Origin: Bacteroidota bacterium
Lineage (GTDB): Bacteria > Bacteroidota > Bacteroidia > UKL13-3
Assembly: GCA_027482225.1 (NCBI GenBank)
Contig: JAIXWD010000020.1
Span: 186,001 to 250,000 of the forward strand
Length of the DNA: 64,000 bases
Direction of reading: 5' to 3'
A model generated the notes under the pieces. It had not been told where the DNA came from and did no database searches. It saw nothing but the letters and a program-made list of their open reading frames with translations. The translations under genes and the position numbers were made by a program. Below, piece after piece: positions 40,551 to 51,054 of the stretch (position 1 is the first letter of the stretch; each line of letters starts with the position of its first letter).

Positions 40551-40769
40551 ATGTCAAAACAGTCACTGATAAAACAGGACGGAGTAATAACGGAAGCATT
40601 GAGTAACGCAATGTTTAGAGTACGCCTCGAAAATGGTCATGAGATCATTGCCCACATATCGGGAAAAATGAGGATGCACTACATAAAAATATTACCAGGA
40701 GATAAAATTTCGGTGGAAATGTCACCGTATGATTTATCAAAAGGTAGAATTATTTACAGATATAAGTAA
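40551..40769 (+). CDS. infA: Translation initiation factor IF-1
   Basis: [65 protein letters not shown]. Confidence 0.99.
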   Translation: MSKQSLIKQDGVITEALSNAMFRVRLENGHEIIAHISGKMRMHYIKILPGDKISVEMSPYDLSKGRIIYRYK

Positions 40770-40776
40770 ACGAAAG

Positions 40777-40893
40777 ATGAAAGTTAGAACATCTGTTAAA
40801 AAACGTAGTGAAGACTGCGTTTTAGTTAAGCGTAAAGGAAGAATCTACGTGATTAACAAAAAGAATCCAAAGTTTAAACAACGTCAAGGATAA
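40777..40893 (+). CDS. rpmJ: 50S ribosomal protein L36 (zinc-ligand-free form)
   Basis: Read from DNA, absent from supplied ORF track: [38 protein letters not shown] (38 aa), between infA and rpsM. Confidence 0.97.
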   Translation: MKVRTSVKKRSEDCVLVKRKGRIYVINKKNPKFKQRQG

Positions 40894-40902
40894 ATAAGAA
40901 CT

Positions 40903-41280
40903 ATGGCTCGTATATCAGGTATAGATTTGCCTAAAAACAAAAGGGGTGAGATTGGACTTACCTACATTTATGGCATCGGAAGATCAACCGCTCAGCACAT
41001 TTTAACTGAGTGCGGAATTGATTTAAGTAAAAAGGTTAGCGAATGGAATGACGATGAGTTAAGCAAAATTCGTAAATTTATAACCGAAGGTTTAACTGTT
41101 GAGGGTGAACTGCGCTCAGAGAAACAATTGAACATCAAGCGTTTGATGGACATTGGATGCTATCGTGGTTTACGTCATCGTAAAGGCTTACCTTTACGCG
41201 GTCAACGTACTCGTACTAATGCTCGTACCAGAAAAGGTAAACGCAAAACTGTTGCAGGTAAGAAAAAAGTAACCAAGTAA
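40903..41280 (+). CDS. rpsM: 30S ribosomal protein S13
   Basis: [34 protein letters not shown]...[25 protein letters not shown]. Confidence 0.99.
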   Translation: MARISGIDLPKNKRGEIGLTYIYGIGRSTAQHILTECGIDLSKKVSEWNDDELSKIRKFITEGLTVEGELRSEKQLNIKRLMDIGCYRGLRHRKGLPLRGQRTRTNARTRKGKRKTVAGKKKVTK

Positions 41281-41302
41281 GAGGTAAGTAATAACATTAA
41301 TA

Positions 41303-41695
41303 ATGGCTACAAATAATAAAAAAGTAAGCAAAAAAAGAGTAGTAGCGATTGACACGAATGGTCAAGCGCACATAAAAGCTACCTTTAACAATATTATTAT
41401 CTCAATTACCAACTCTACAGGTCAGGTAGTATCTTGGGCTTCTGCTGGTAAGATGGGATTCCGTGGTTCTAAAAAGAACACACCATATGCAGCGCAGATG
41501 GCCGCACAAGATTGCGCTAAGGTTGCTGTTGATGCCGGTATGAAAAAAGTAGAAGTGTTTGTTAAAGGACCAGGATCTGGACGTGAGTCTGCTATTCGTA
41601 CTTTGCAGGCATCTGGCTTAGATGTGTTATCAATACGTGATATAACGCCTATGCCTCACAACGGCTGTCGCCCTCCTAAAAAGAGAAGAGTGTAA
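41303..41695 (+). CDS. rpsK: 30S ribosomal protein S11
   Basis: [44 protein letters not shown]...[18 protein letters not shown]. Confidence 0.99.
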   Translation: MATNNKKVSKKRVVAIDTNGQAHIKATFNNIIISITNSTGQVVSWASAGKMGFRGSKKNTPYAAQMAAQDCAKVAVDAGMKKVEVFVKGPGSGRESAIRTLQASGLDVLSIRDITPMPHNGCRPPKKRRV

Positions 41696-41723
41696 TTATT
41701 GTTACTTTTAAGAAAAAAGAAAA

Positions 41724-42332
41724 ATGGCTAGATATATTGGACCAAAAACTAAAATTGCCCGCAGATTTAAAGAGGCAATTTACGGACCGGATAAAAATTT
41801 CGAAAAAAGGGGGACACCTCCGGGTCAGCACGGTCAATCTCGTAAGAGAGCTAAATTAACTGAGTATGCTATTCAGTTATTCGAAAAGCAAAAAGCAAAA
41901 TACACTTACGGTGTTTTAGAACGTCAGTTCTATAAAACATTTGAAACTGCTGCTCGTAAAAAAGGTATTACAGGTGAAAACTTGTTAAAATATCTTGAAG
42001 CTCGCTTAGATAACACTGTTTATCGTTTAGGCATCGCAAAAACTCGTTCAGCTGCTCGTCAGTTAGTTAGTCATTGCCACATTACTGTAAATGGTAATGT
42101 AGTTAATATTCCTTCTTACACACTTCGTCCAGGTGACGTAATTGAGGTTCGTGAGAAATCTAAAACTTTAGAAGTAATAGCTGACTCCTTAGCTCATGGT
42201 AATGCTACTAAATTTAATTGGGTTAACTGGGATGGTAAGGCAATGAAAGGTACTTTCTTAGCTTTACCTGAAAGAGATCAAATTCCTGAAAATATCAAGG
42301 AACAGTTAATCGTTGAATTATACTCAAAATAA
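41724..42332 (+). CDS. rpsD: 30S ribosomal protein S4 (Cys-free N-terminus)
   Basis: [69 protein letters not shown]. Confidence 0.99.
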   Translation: MARYIGPKTKIARRFKEAIYGPDKNFEKRGTPPGQHGQSRKRAKLTEYAIQLFEKQKAKYTYGVLERQFYKTFETAARKKGITGENLLKYLEARLDNTVYRLGIAKTRSAARQLVSHCHITVNGNVVNIPSYTLRPGDVIEVREKSKTLEVIADSLAHGNATKFNWVNWDGKAMKGTFLALPERDQIPENIKEQLIVELYSK

Positions 42333-42348
42333 TTAATAATAATACAAA

Positions 42349-43341
42349 ATGGCCATTCTCGCTTTTCAAAAACCGGATAAAGTTATTATGCATAAAGAGA
42401 CTGACTTTTTTGGTCAGTTTGAATTCCGTCCGTTAGAAAAAGGATATGGTGTTACCATTGGTAATGCTCTCAGGAGAATTCTACTTTCATCTTTAGAAGG
42501 TTTTGCAATAACATCAGTTAAAATAACTGGTGTTGATCATGAATTCTCTACGCTTAAAGGAGTTATTCAAGATGTTGTAGAAATCGTATTAAACTTAAAA
42601 CAAGTACGTTTTAAGCGTATTATAGATGGGGTTGATAACGAAAAAATCTTCATTAACATTAAGGGCCAAGATGCATTTAATGCTGGTGAAATTGGTAAAC
42701 ATACTAATACATTCAAGGTTTTAAACCCTGAGTTAGTTATTTGTCATATGGATCCTTCTGTTCATTTAGAACTTGAGATTACAGTTGATAAAGGAAGAGG
42801 TTACGTTCCTGCAGAGGAAAATAAACCTAAAGATGCTCCAATTGGTTTAATTCCAATGGATGCTATCTTTACTCCTATCAAAAATGTTAAGTACAGTGTT
42901 GAGGACTTCCGTGTTGAACAAAAGACAGATTATGAGAAGTTATTAATCGAAATAGCTACAGATGGATCTATTCATCCAGAGGATGCATTGAAAGAGGCTG
43001 CAAAAATACTTATTCAACATTTTATGTTGTTCTCGGATGAGTTAATTACAATGGATACCCAGGTAAAAGAAGCTCCTCAAGAAGTTGATGAGAATGTATT
43101 GCACATTCGTAAGATTTTAAAGACTCCATTATCAGACTTAGATTTATCTGTTCGTGCATATAATTGCTTAAAAGCAGCTGATATCAAAACTTTAGGTGAT
43201 TTAGTTAGTTATGAGATTGGTGATTTATTGAAGTTCCGTAACTTCGGTAAAAAATCTCTTTCAGAATTAGAGGAGTTAGCCAGAGAAAAAGGTCTAGTAT
43301 TCGGTATGGATGTTGCTAAATATTTGGGTAACGAAGAATAA
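42349..43341 (+). CDS. rpoA: DNA-directed RNA polymerase subunit alpha
   Basis: [38 protein letters not shown]...[24 protein letters not shown] (alpha CTD). Confidence 0.99.
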   Translation: MAILAFQKPDKVIMHKETDFFGQFEFRPLEKGYGVTIGNALRRILLSSLEGFAITSVKITGVDHEFSTLKGVIQDVVEIVLNLKQVRFKRIIDGVDNEKIFINIKGQDAFNAGEIGKHTNTFKVLNPELVICHMDPSVHLELEITVDKGRGYVPAEENKPKDAPIGLIPMDAIFTPIKNVKYSVEDFRVEQKTDYEKLLIEIATDGSIHPEDALKEAAKILIQHFMLFSDELITMDTQVKEAPQEVDENVLHIRKILKTPLSDLDLSVRAYNCLKAADIKTLGDLVSYEIGDLLKFRNFGKKSLSELEELAREKGLVFGMDVAKYLGNEE

Positions 43342-43396
43342 AAATTAGATGATATAACATAAACCTTGATTGTGTTTATGACAAATTATAAAAGAG

Positions 43397-43876
43397 ATGA
43401 GACACGGTAAAACATTTAATCACTTAGGAAGAACAGCTTCGCATCGTAAGTCAATGCTTTCTAACATGGCAGGTTCGTTAATATTACATAAACGTATTTC
43501 AACTACTTTGGCCAAAGCCAAAGAATTGAGAAAATACGTTGAGCCAATCATCAGTAAATCTAAAGAAGATAATACACACTCTCGTAGAACCATCTTTAGT
43601 TACTTAAAAAGTAAAGAAGTTGTTAAAGAACTATTTGCAGCAGTTGCTCCAAAGGTAGGCGATCGTCCAGGTGGATATACAAGGATATTAAAACTAGCAA
43701 ACCGCAAAGGTGATAATGCAGAAATGAGTATAATTGAATTGGTTGACTTTAATGAGGCAATGCTTGCTGAAAAATCAAGTAAATCTACTGCTAAGAAAAC
43801 TACTCGTAGGGGGCGTAAGACTGCTGCTAAACCAGCTTTAGAAAACACAGATGCACCCTTAACAGAAGAAAATTAG
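43397..43876 (+). CDS. rplQ: 50S ribosomal protein L17
   Basis: [50 protein letters not shown]. Confidence 0.99.
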   Translation: MRHGKTFNHLGRTASHRKSMLSNMAGSLILHKRISTTLAKAKELRKYVEPIISKSKEDNTHSRRTIFSYLKSKEVVKELFAAVAPKVGDRPGGYTRILKLANRKGDNAEMSIIELVDFNEAMLAEKSSKSTAKKTTRRGRKTAAKPALENTDAPLTEEN

Positions 43877-43895
43877 TATTATACTATCAATATTT

Positions 43896-43928
43896 AAAAC
43901 GGCTAAGTATATACTTAGCCGTTTTTTT
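43896..43928 (+). terminator. Terminator of the ribosomal superoperon
   Basis: AAAACGGCTAAGTAT/ATACTTAGCCGTTTT perfect 30-bp palindrome merging into a T-tract. Confidence 0.85.
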
Positions 43929-43941
43929 ATTTATAAATTTT

Positions 43942-44511
43942 ATGATCATACATGAAAATACCCTTATTTCTGAAGATATTTTTGAAAAACATTTTATCTG
44001 TGATTTAAATTCATGTAAGGGAGCTTGTTGTGTTGAAGGCGATTTTGGTGCGCCTGTTATTAAGACTGAAGTTAACACCATCAATAATTATTTACCTTTA
44101 ATTACGCCTTTTTTATCTGATGAAGGTATATCTGTTATAAAATCAATAGGTATAAGTGAGCTAGATAAAGACGGTGATTTAGTAACTACTTGCTTACCAA
44201 CAGGTGAATGTGTTTTTTCTGTAAGAACAGACGGTATTTTGTCATGTGGTATAGAGAAGGCTTGGAAAGCAGGTAAAATTGAGTTTCAAAAACCCATTTC
44301 TTGTCACTTATACCCCATAAGGATTAATAAAGTTGGGGATTATGATGCTTTAAATTATAACAAATGGGATATCTGTAAACCAGCTTGTGCATTAGGAGAA
44401 AAACATCAAATGCCAATCTATAAGTTTTTAAAAGCTCCACTTATTCGCGCTTATGGTGTAAGTTGGTATAACGAATTAGAGGGAATTGCTGATGCCTTAA
44501 ATGAAGATTAA
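43942..44511 (+). CDS. DUF3109 family protein (Cys-rich)
   Basis: FICDLNSCKGACCVEGDFGAPV...CLPTGECVF...ISCHLYPIRI...ICKPACALGE. Confidence 0.85.
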   Translation: MIIHENTLISEDIFEKHFICDLNSCKGACCVEGDFGAPVIKTEVNTINNYLPLITPFLSDEGISVIKSIGISELDKDGDLVTTCLPTGECVFSVRTDGILSCGIEKAWKAGKIEFQKPISCHLYPIRINKVGDYDALNYNKWDICKPACALGEKHQMPIYKFLKAPLIRAYGVSWYNELEGIADALNED

Positions 44512-45696
44512 TTAAAATTCTGCATATCTAATCATTCGGCTATTAAACTTACGAATCATTCTATCAAAAGGCATATTTGTGTAGTTGATTCGTTTTGTTT
44601 TGAAGTAGTTTTGTGGGTCACCATCAGTATAAAGACCAAACATTTGGCCCGGAATTGTGTATGGTTTTCCCATTTGATTCATCTTATTATCATATATAAA
44701 TAATCCATAGCTAATCCTGTCACTATAATTATAAAGGTCGTTACAAAAACTAGCAACCATAAAATTCATTTTTGGGGGAACTTTAATTGTTGTGTCTACT
44801 TCTAGGTTTTTGTTTAAGATAATAGATGAATAGTTACCCGATACGATTTGGTTTATATTGCTATCTGCAAAAAAGTATACTGGTGTGAATGAATAATTAC
44901 GGATAAATTCTGCTATTACCTTTAGATTACGTACCCTAAGTTCATTTATGGTATAATTTCGATCTCCTTCATCTGACAAACGCGCCAAATCTTTTTCTGA
45001 AAGTGTAGGAAGCATAACAAATAAAATCCCTTTTTGGTATTCCTGAATTTGTTCTTTTAAGGTGATTTCTTTGTTATCTATGAGTCTTTTTAAATCAACT
45101 GCATTCAATTTTAAGGTCATTTCTAAAGTTGATGTTCTTCCTTGTATTTGTGCATTATCATTATTATTTGTTGCACTGTAATGGTAACCAAGCTCAAAAT
45201 TAACTACTGGAGATAACTTTACCGAAAAGCCAGCATTTAATCCGATATCAATTTTGCCAATTTTATTAGTGTTGTTTACCGCATCTATTTTTACATAATA
45301 TCCATCTTTAATTGTCTCACTTCTAGAGTCTAATAAATAACCAGGGCGTAAACCAAGATATAGCCACAATGCATCATCACCAAACATTGAAAAGTATGTA
45401 TTTAAGTTAAGGTCTAAATGTTGAAGAGAATAGCGGCTATCATTTTGTTTTTCTTTGAAACCAGAAATAGAATATGTAGGTTCAAACGCAAGAAGGATTT
45501 GGTCACTTATTTTTTTAGACCCGAATACACCAATACTGTAATACCCGCTTCCGTTGTATTTTCCGTATTGTGTGCCAATTGTGCTCAAGTTTAAAGAACT
45601 TCTTAATCCATACTCATAATTTGATTGCGCATTAACTGTTATGGCTAAAAAAGATAATATAAATAAGAATTGTATTTTAATTTTATAAAATCCCAT
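44512..45696 (-). CDS. Uncharacterised secreted/outer-membrane protein: N-terminal beta-barrel-like region plus unknown C-terminal region
   Basis: Signal peptide MGFYKIKIQFLFILSFLAITVNAQ; about 180 aa of alternating beta-like pattern; then about 190 aa with no recognised family. Confidence 0.6.
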   Translation of the reverse strand: MGFYKIKIQFLFILSFLAITVNAQSNYEYGLRSSLNLSTIGTQYGKYNGSGYYSIGVFGSKKISDQILLAFEPTYSISGFKEKQNDSRYSLQHLDLNLNTYFSMFGDDALWLYLGLRPGYLLDSRSETIKDGYYVKIDAVNNTNKIGKIDIGLNAGFSVKLSPVVNFELGYHYSATNNNDNAQIQGRTSTLEMTLKLNAVDLKRLIDNKEITLKEQIQEYQKGILFVMLPTLSEKDLARLSDEGDRNYTINELRVRNLKVIAEFIRNYSFTPVYFFADSNINQIVSGNYSSIILNKNLEVDTTIKVPPKMNFMVASFCNDLYNYSDRISYGLFIYDNKMNQMGKPYTIPGQMFGLYTDGDPQNYFKTKRINYTNMPFDRMIRKFNSRMIRYAEF

Positions 45697-45700
45697 GTGC

Positions 45701-46630
45701 TTAGTTTATTATAAAGTCAATATTTCGTTTTAAACCGTTGTATTTTGTTCTTCTCATAGGAGATTTTTTAAAAACCGCTTTAAAAACATCTTCTGTAATC
45801 TCCATCCAATCTTGTTTTGTAAAGTTTAATAGTTCTTTACTAGGGGCAAATGTTGGCTCTGTATTTGGATTTGCAAACCTATTCCAGGGGCATACATCTT
45901 GACAAACATCGCAACCAAACATCCAATTATCTAATTTGCCTTTTGCTTCCTCTGGTAAGGCATCTTTTAGTTCTATGGTGTAATAAGAAATGCATTTACT
46001 TCCATCAACAATAGTTGGGCTCACAATAGCTTGTGTTGGACAGGCATCAATACATTTTGTACAAGTTCCGCAATGGTTTGTAGCTAATAAGTTGTCAGGT
46101 ATTAATTCTAAATCTAAAACTAATTCACATAAAAAATAATACGAGCCACTTCCTTTATTAATCAAATTCCCATTTTTGCCAATCCAACCTAATCCGCTTT
46201 TTATAGCCCATGCACGTTCTAAAATAGGTGCAGAATCCACAAAAGCTCGCCCATTTATTTCACCAATATTTTCACGTATCCAAATTAAAAGTTCGTGCAG
46301 TTTTGCTTTTAACACATCGTGATAATCTTTGCCATATGCGTATTTACTAATTTTGGGTGCTGTGGTATCGTTTTGTTTTTGGGTTGAGTAGTAATTAAAT
46401 AAAAGCGATACCACTGTTTTTGCTCCATCAACCAATAACCTAGGGTCTAATCTTTTATCGAAATGATTTTCCATATAGGCCATTTTGCCGTGCATGTTGT
46501 TCGATAACCATTTTTCTAACCTAGGCGCTTCTGTTTCTAAAAATGCTGCTTTACTAAATCCCACATCAAAAAAGCCTAGTTCTTTGGCTTTAATTTTTAT
46601 GAGTTGGGTATTACGTTCGGCATTATTCAT
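45701..46630 (-). CDS. queG: tRNA epoxyqueuosine(34) reductase QueG
   Basis: [17 protein letters not shown] and [11 protein letters not shown] [4Fe-4S] motifs; [12 protein letters not shown]. Confidence 0.96.
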   Translation of the reverse strand: MNNAERNTQLIKIKAKELGFFDVGFSKAAFLETEAPRLEKWLSNNMHGKMAYMENHFDKRLDPRLLVDGAKTVVSLLFNYYSTQKQNDTTAPKISKYAYGKDYHDVLKAKLHELLIWIRENIGEINGRAFVDSAPILERAWAIKSGLGWIGKNGNLINKGSGSYYFLCELVLDLELIPDNLLATNHCGTCTKCIDACPTQAIVSPTIVDGSKCISYYTIELKDALPEEAKGKLDNWMFGCDVCQDVCPWNRFANPNTEPTFAPSKELLNFTKQDWMEITEDVFKAVFKKSPMRRTKYNGLKRNIDFIIN

Positions 46631-46769
46631 TTAAGGCAAATATAGCATATTGATAAGGCTTTTTGTATTAACAAAATGGATTGAATTTACAACTTAGTAA
46701 TCAAACTTCAATAGAATTGAATCATTCTGAAAACTTATACTATTTTCGCTCTTCAACTATATTTGTTAC

Positions 46770-48932
46770 ATGAAAAAATTATTCTTATTGATTTCTCTTT
46801 TTTCTGCTGGTGCAATACTTACCTCGCATACCACAAAAAAGCAAGAAGAAGGTATGTTTCCATTATCGGAACTTAAAAACATTGACGTTAAAAAAGCAGG
46901 CTTAAAGATTACACCACAAGAATTATACAACCCAAGTGGAACTAGTTTAATTGATGCCATTGTAAGGGTAGGAGGATGCACTGGATCTTTTCTAAGTAGC
47001 GAAGGATTGATTGTAACTAATCACCACTGTGCTTTTAGTTATGTGCAAGCCATAAGTGATGTGAAAAACGATTACATTAAATTAGGTTTCTTAGCCCAAA
47101 ACCGCCAGCAAGAAGTACCTGCCAAGGGGTTAGTATGTAAAATTACAGCATCATATAAAGATGTATCTGTTGATGTATTGAGTGGTACACAAGATTTAGA
47201 TGCAGTTAGCCGATTAAAGAAAATTTCAGATAATATTAAAGTTGTTACCCTAAAAGAGAACGAATCCAACCCTGGTTTGCAATGCGAAATATCCGAGATG
47301 TTTACGGGTAAAACGTATGTGCTTTTTCGTTACAAATTACTTAAAGATGTACGTTTGGTTTATGTACCACCTGTTAGTATTGGTGCTTATGGTGGTGAGC
47401 TAGATAATTGGGTTTGGCCTCGCCACAGTGGAGACTTTGCATTTTTACGTGCATATGTTGCACCTGACGGAAGCGCAGCTGAATACAGTGAAAAAAATGT
47501 GCCTTATAAACCTATAAAATATCTAAATGTAAATCCCAAAGGTGCCAATGAAAACGATTTTATTTTTGTATTGGGTTACCCAGGGCGAACATACCGTCAT
47601 CAGCCTGCAGGGTTTTATGAGTACCACGAAAATTACTTTTTAGGATATATTAGTAGTTTGTTTGATTGGCAAATAAACCAGATGGAACAACTTGGAAAAA
47701 AAGATTATGCACTTAGCATTAAATACGCAGCGCGAATTAAAAGTTTAGCTAATACGGCTAAAAATTTCAAAGGTAAATTACAAGGATTTAAACGTGCTGA
47801 ATTAAGTGCTAAAAAGCGTGAGGAAGAAAAACAATTGCAACAATATATAGATGCAAATAGCACACTTAAATCTAAATATGGAAACGTTATTCCTCGAGTT
47901 AACGAGCTTTATACTGATTTAATGAAATACGCAAATCGTAATATGTGGCTTGATCAAATTTACAGTGTTTCACCTTTGATACAAGCCTCTGCTACATTGT
48001 CAAATTACAAGTTAATTTATCAAAAGTTACCAAATGAAACAGCCAAAAAAGAATTTATCCTATCTCAAAAAGCAAATATAAAAAAGGATTTGAGTAAATC
48101 TCTAGGGCGATATGATGTTAATTTGGATAAACTCGCCATGGTAAAAATGTTTAGTGATGCAGTTTCATTTAATTCAAATGATATGTTGCCTTCAGTGAAT
48201 AAACTAATTAATGGTCGCACTTCTTTGAGTGAAATTGAAAGTTTAGTTGAGGGGCTATATAGCAAATCTAAACTCAACAACAATAAAGAAGTTAATGATT
48301 GGATTGAAAATGATTTGGCTTCCTTGCTATCATATAATGATGAGTTGATAAGTTTTGCTGGAGAGTTAAATGTAGAGATGTTGAAGTTTGACATCGAGGA
48401 TCAGAAACGTGATGGAGAGCTTAGTCAACTAATGGCAAGTTTGGTTGAAGTGAAACAACAATGGAAGCAACGCTCTTTTATTCCTGATGCCAATTCTACA
48501 CTACGTTTTACCTATGGTTATGTGAAAGGGTACTCGCCTAATGATGGCTTATATGCAAAGCCGTATACTACTTTAAAAGGGGTTATTGAAAAAAGTGATA
48601 CAGCAGAATATCAGTTGCTAGATGCTATAAGAGAATTATATGCAGCAGGTGATTTAGGCGATTTTATTCATCCTGCTTTGGGTGACTTACCTGTTAATAT
48701 TTTATACAACTTAGATACAACAGGTGGTAACAGTGGCAGCCCGGTTATGAATGCAAAAGGACAATTAATTGCCATCAATTTCGATCGGGCATTTACGGCA
48801 ACCATCAACGATTATGCTTGGAATGAAACCTACAGCCGAAGTGTTGGTGTGGATATACGTTATGTATTATGGGTGTTACAAAAAGTAGCTAAAGCAAATC
48901 ATGTAATTAATGAATTGACAATGGCCAAATAG
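46770..48932 (+). CDS. S46 family dipeptidyl peptidase (DPP7/DPP11-like)
   Basis: CTGSFLSSEGLIVTNHHCAFSYVQ (His) and NLDTTGGNSGSPVMNAKGQLIAINFDRAF (Ser) motifs. Confidence 0.93.
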   Translation: MKKLFLLISLFSAGAILTSHTTKKQEEGMFPLSELKNIDVKKAGLKITPQELYNPSGTSLIDAIVRVGGCTGSFLSSEGLIVTNHHCAFSYVQAISDVKNDYIKLGFLAQNRQQEVPAKGLVCKITASYKDVSVDVLSGTQDLDAVSRLKKISDNIKVVTLKENESNPGLQCEISEMFTGKTYVLFRYKLLKDVRLVYVPPVSIGAYGGELDNWVWPRHSGDFAFLRAYVAPDGSAAEYSEKNVPYKPIKYLNVNPKGANENDFIFVLGYPGRTYRHQPAGFYEYHENYFLGYISSLFDWQINQMEQLGKKDYALSIKYAARIKSLANTAKNFKGKLQGFKRAELSAKKREEEKQLQQYIDANSTLKSKYGNVIPRVNELYTDLMKYANRNMWLDQIYSVSPLIQASATLSNYKLIYQKLPNETAKKEFILSQKANIKKDLSKSLGRYDVNLDKLAMVKMFSDAVSFNSNDMLPSVNKLINGRTSLSEIESLVEGLYSKSKLNNNKEVNDWIENDLASLLSYNDELISFAGELNVEMLKFDIEDQKRDGELSQLMASLVEVKQQWKQRSFIPDANSTLRFTYGYVKGYSPNDGLYAKPYTTLKGVIEKSDTAEYQLLDAIRELYAAGDLGDFIHPALGDLPVNILYNLDTTGGNSGSPVMNAKGQLIAINFDRAFTATINDYAWNETYSRSVGVDIRYVLWVLQKVAKANHVINELTMAK

Positions 48933-48952
48933 AGACTCTATTATAAACCACA

Positions 48953-48988
48953 AAAAAGGCATCGTGTTTAATTACATGATGCCTTTTT
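48953..48988. terminator. Bidirectional terminator between S46 peptidase and OMP-like genes
   Basis: AAAAAGGCATCGTG ... CATGATGCCTTTTT. Confidence 0.8.
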
Positions 48989-49019
48989 AATTTAATTTCC
49001 TATATACTTTAATACTTTT

Positions 49020-49664
49020 CTAAAATGCTATGCCTATGGTAATACCTGCTCTTATTCCGTATCCTTTTATATACCTATTTGGTATACTTGGAGCTAAATA
49101 GTCAGTGAATTCTTCATAAAAATAGGAAATTGGCTGTTGAATTGTGATGGCCTTATCTATTTTTTCCTGCACCAAAACCTGGTAAACAGGACCAGCAAAT
49201 AAATCAACCAAAACCGTATTTTTAATGATAAACTGTTTACCTACATTAAATCCAATTCCTGCACTCTTAAAAGATGAATTTTCCTTAAATAAAGTAGAGT
49301 AGTCGGTATAATCAAATGTTTTTTTATAATCCATGTACCTTAAAAATGGACCAACATAAAAACCATTTAACCCATACCCACTAAAGTTTATGCGGTACTC
49401 AGGGGTAATGCTAAATCCTGTTACACGCAAATCATCAACATTGCCGAATTTCACAAAGTCATTGAAATCCATATATGATGCGGTAAGTTGAATTGAACGG
49501 AATGGAGTTAATAAGCATTGATATGAAACGCTCAGGTTGCTATATAAAGGACTAAGCAAGTTGATTTTGGCCCCATTCTTTTTTATAGGCGGAAACTTGG
49601 GCTTAGCTTGCACAACAAATACTACAATAATAATTGATGCAAGAAATAAAGTTAGTTTTTTCAT
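49020..49664 (-). CDS. Outer-membrane beta-barrel-like protein, paralogue A
   Basis: Signal peptide; NLLSPLYSNLSVSYQ...LTASYMDFNDF...EYR...PNRYIKGYGIRAGITIGIAF with terminal Phe. Confidence 0.65.
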   Translation of the reverse strand: MKKLTLFLASIIIVVFVVQAKPKFPPIKKNGAKINLLSPLYSNLSVSYQCLLTPFRSIQLTASYMDFNDFVKFGNVDDLRVTGFSITPEYRINFSGYGLNGFYVGPFLRYMDYKKTFDYTDYSTLFKENSSFKSAGIGFNVGKQFIIKNTVLVDLFAGPVYQVLVQEKIDKAITIQQPISYFYEEFTDYLAPSIPNRYIKGYGIRAGITIGIAF

Positions 49665-49678
49665 CCTTAAAATAATTA

Positions 49679-50356
49679 TTAGAATAAAATACCTAAAGTA
49701 ATTCCACCACGCAAACCATACCCACTTATATACCTATCAGGTATATTGTTGGCTAATTCGTTTATTTTTCTTGATTCCAATCGTGCACCTGTAGTAGCGT
49801 TACGTGTAACTTTATCCTGATAAACTAGAGCTTGAAATACTGGCCCACCAAAAAAGTCGAATGTAACTCTATTTTGTATGACAAATTGGTATCCCACAAC
49901 AAAGCCAACTCCAACGCTTCCAAAATTGAACTTTTCTTTCACGTCTAAAATTTCAATTGGCATTTGGGAAGAAGTACTTATACTGTTTTGATATCCGGCA
50001 ATACGCTCATAAAACATGGCGCGGCCAAATCCACCCACATAACCACCTTGAAAACCTTCACCAGTGAAATGCAACCGATACTCACTAGTAATTGCAACCC
50101 CTACGACAGTGGTATAATTATTATTCACATAAGAATTATTGGAGCTTTCATTAAAATCATTGAAATCCATATATGATGCACCTATTACAACTGAGTTGCC
50201 ATTGGTTTTTAATTTTTGGTAACTTACGTTAAGTGTGTTATAAATTGCGCTTAATAAATTTGTTCTTATCGCATAATTACGTTTAACTTCTAAGCTATTT
50301 TGGGCTAATCCAACAAAGCTTGTACCTAATAATAATAGTATAATTAAATATTTCAT
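49679..50356 (-). CDS. Outer-membrane beta-barrel-like protein, paralogue B
   Basis: Signal peptide; NLLSAIYNTLNVSYQ...GASYMDFNDF...EYR...PDRYISGYGLRGGITLGILF. Confidence 0.65.
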   Translation of the reverse strand: MKYLIILLLLGTSFVGLAQNSLEVKRNYAIRTNLLSAIYNTLNVSYQKLKTNGNSVVIGASYMDFNDFNESSNNSYVNNNYTTVVGVAITSEYRLHFTGEGFQGGYVGGFGRAMFYERIAGYQNSISTSSQMPIEILDVKEKFNFGSVGVGFVVGYQFVIQNRVTFDFFGGPVFQALVYQDKVTRNATTGARLESRKINELANNIPDRYISGYGLRGGITLGILF

Positions 50357-50365
50357 ATTCTTTAA

Positions 50366-50926
50366 TTAAAATAATAGTCCAACACTTAAACCACCGCGTA
50401 TCCAATATCCACTAATAAAAGGTTTAAAATCAGATGCAGAATAATTTTTTCCAGGTGATGTTAAATTGCTAAAATTATAAGAAGGGCCCAAGTTCATATC
50501 AAAAGCAATGCGCTTCAAAAATACCCACTGGTAGCCCATTAATAATCCAACTCCAGGAACCGAAAGTTCATCTTCTTTGGTTTGAATATCTTTAAAGTAT
50601 TGGTAACGCGCATAGGGTTGAATGTAATATCCCCTAATAGGTGTTTCTCCAATATAAAATCTATACTCAAGCGCTGCAGAAAATCCTTTTACAGGTACAG
50701 AAGTGTTAAATAATTGCCCAGTGAAATAGCTAGCGGTTGTAATGAAGGAGGCATCATTATTCAGGCTTTTTTCGTAGCTTAAAGTTATTGTTCCTATAAC
50801 AGGGCTCAATAAATTAAACTTAATTATACTGTTATGCTCTTCTTCATTATTCTGGTTGGGACCCACTTGTGCTGTTACAAGTTGAGTAAGTATGCTAAAT
50901 AATCCCCAAATAAAATATTGTTTCAT
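50366..50926 (-). CDS. Outer-membrane beta-barrel-like protein, paralogue C
   Basis: Signal peptide; FNLLSPVIGTITLSYEKS...EYRFYIG...FISGYWIRGGLSVGLLF. Confidence 0.6.
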   Translation of the reverse strand: MKQYFIWGLFSILTQLVTAQVGPNQNNEEEHNSIIKFNLLSPVIGTITLSYEKSLNNDASFITTASYFTGQLFNTSVPVKGFSAALEYRFYIGETPIRGYYIQPYARYQYFKDIQTKEDELSVPGVGLLMGYQWVFLKRIAFDMNLGPSYNFSNLTSPGKNYSASDFKPFISGYWIRGGLSVGLLF

Positions 50927-51054
50927 ATGTAAATTAATACCACAATTTATAGTTATTAATATTATTATACAAATTATTTTATGCCAATTTTAATTAAAAA
51001 TAAAATAAAAACATCGGCATTACTCAAGCCGACATTGATTTGAAGTAAATCATG

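Noticed and set aside
51000-51050. Possible clpX terminator (TCGGC...GCCGA)
   Set aside because: Only a 5-bp stem with weak T-tract; not strong enough to list as a feature.
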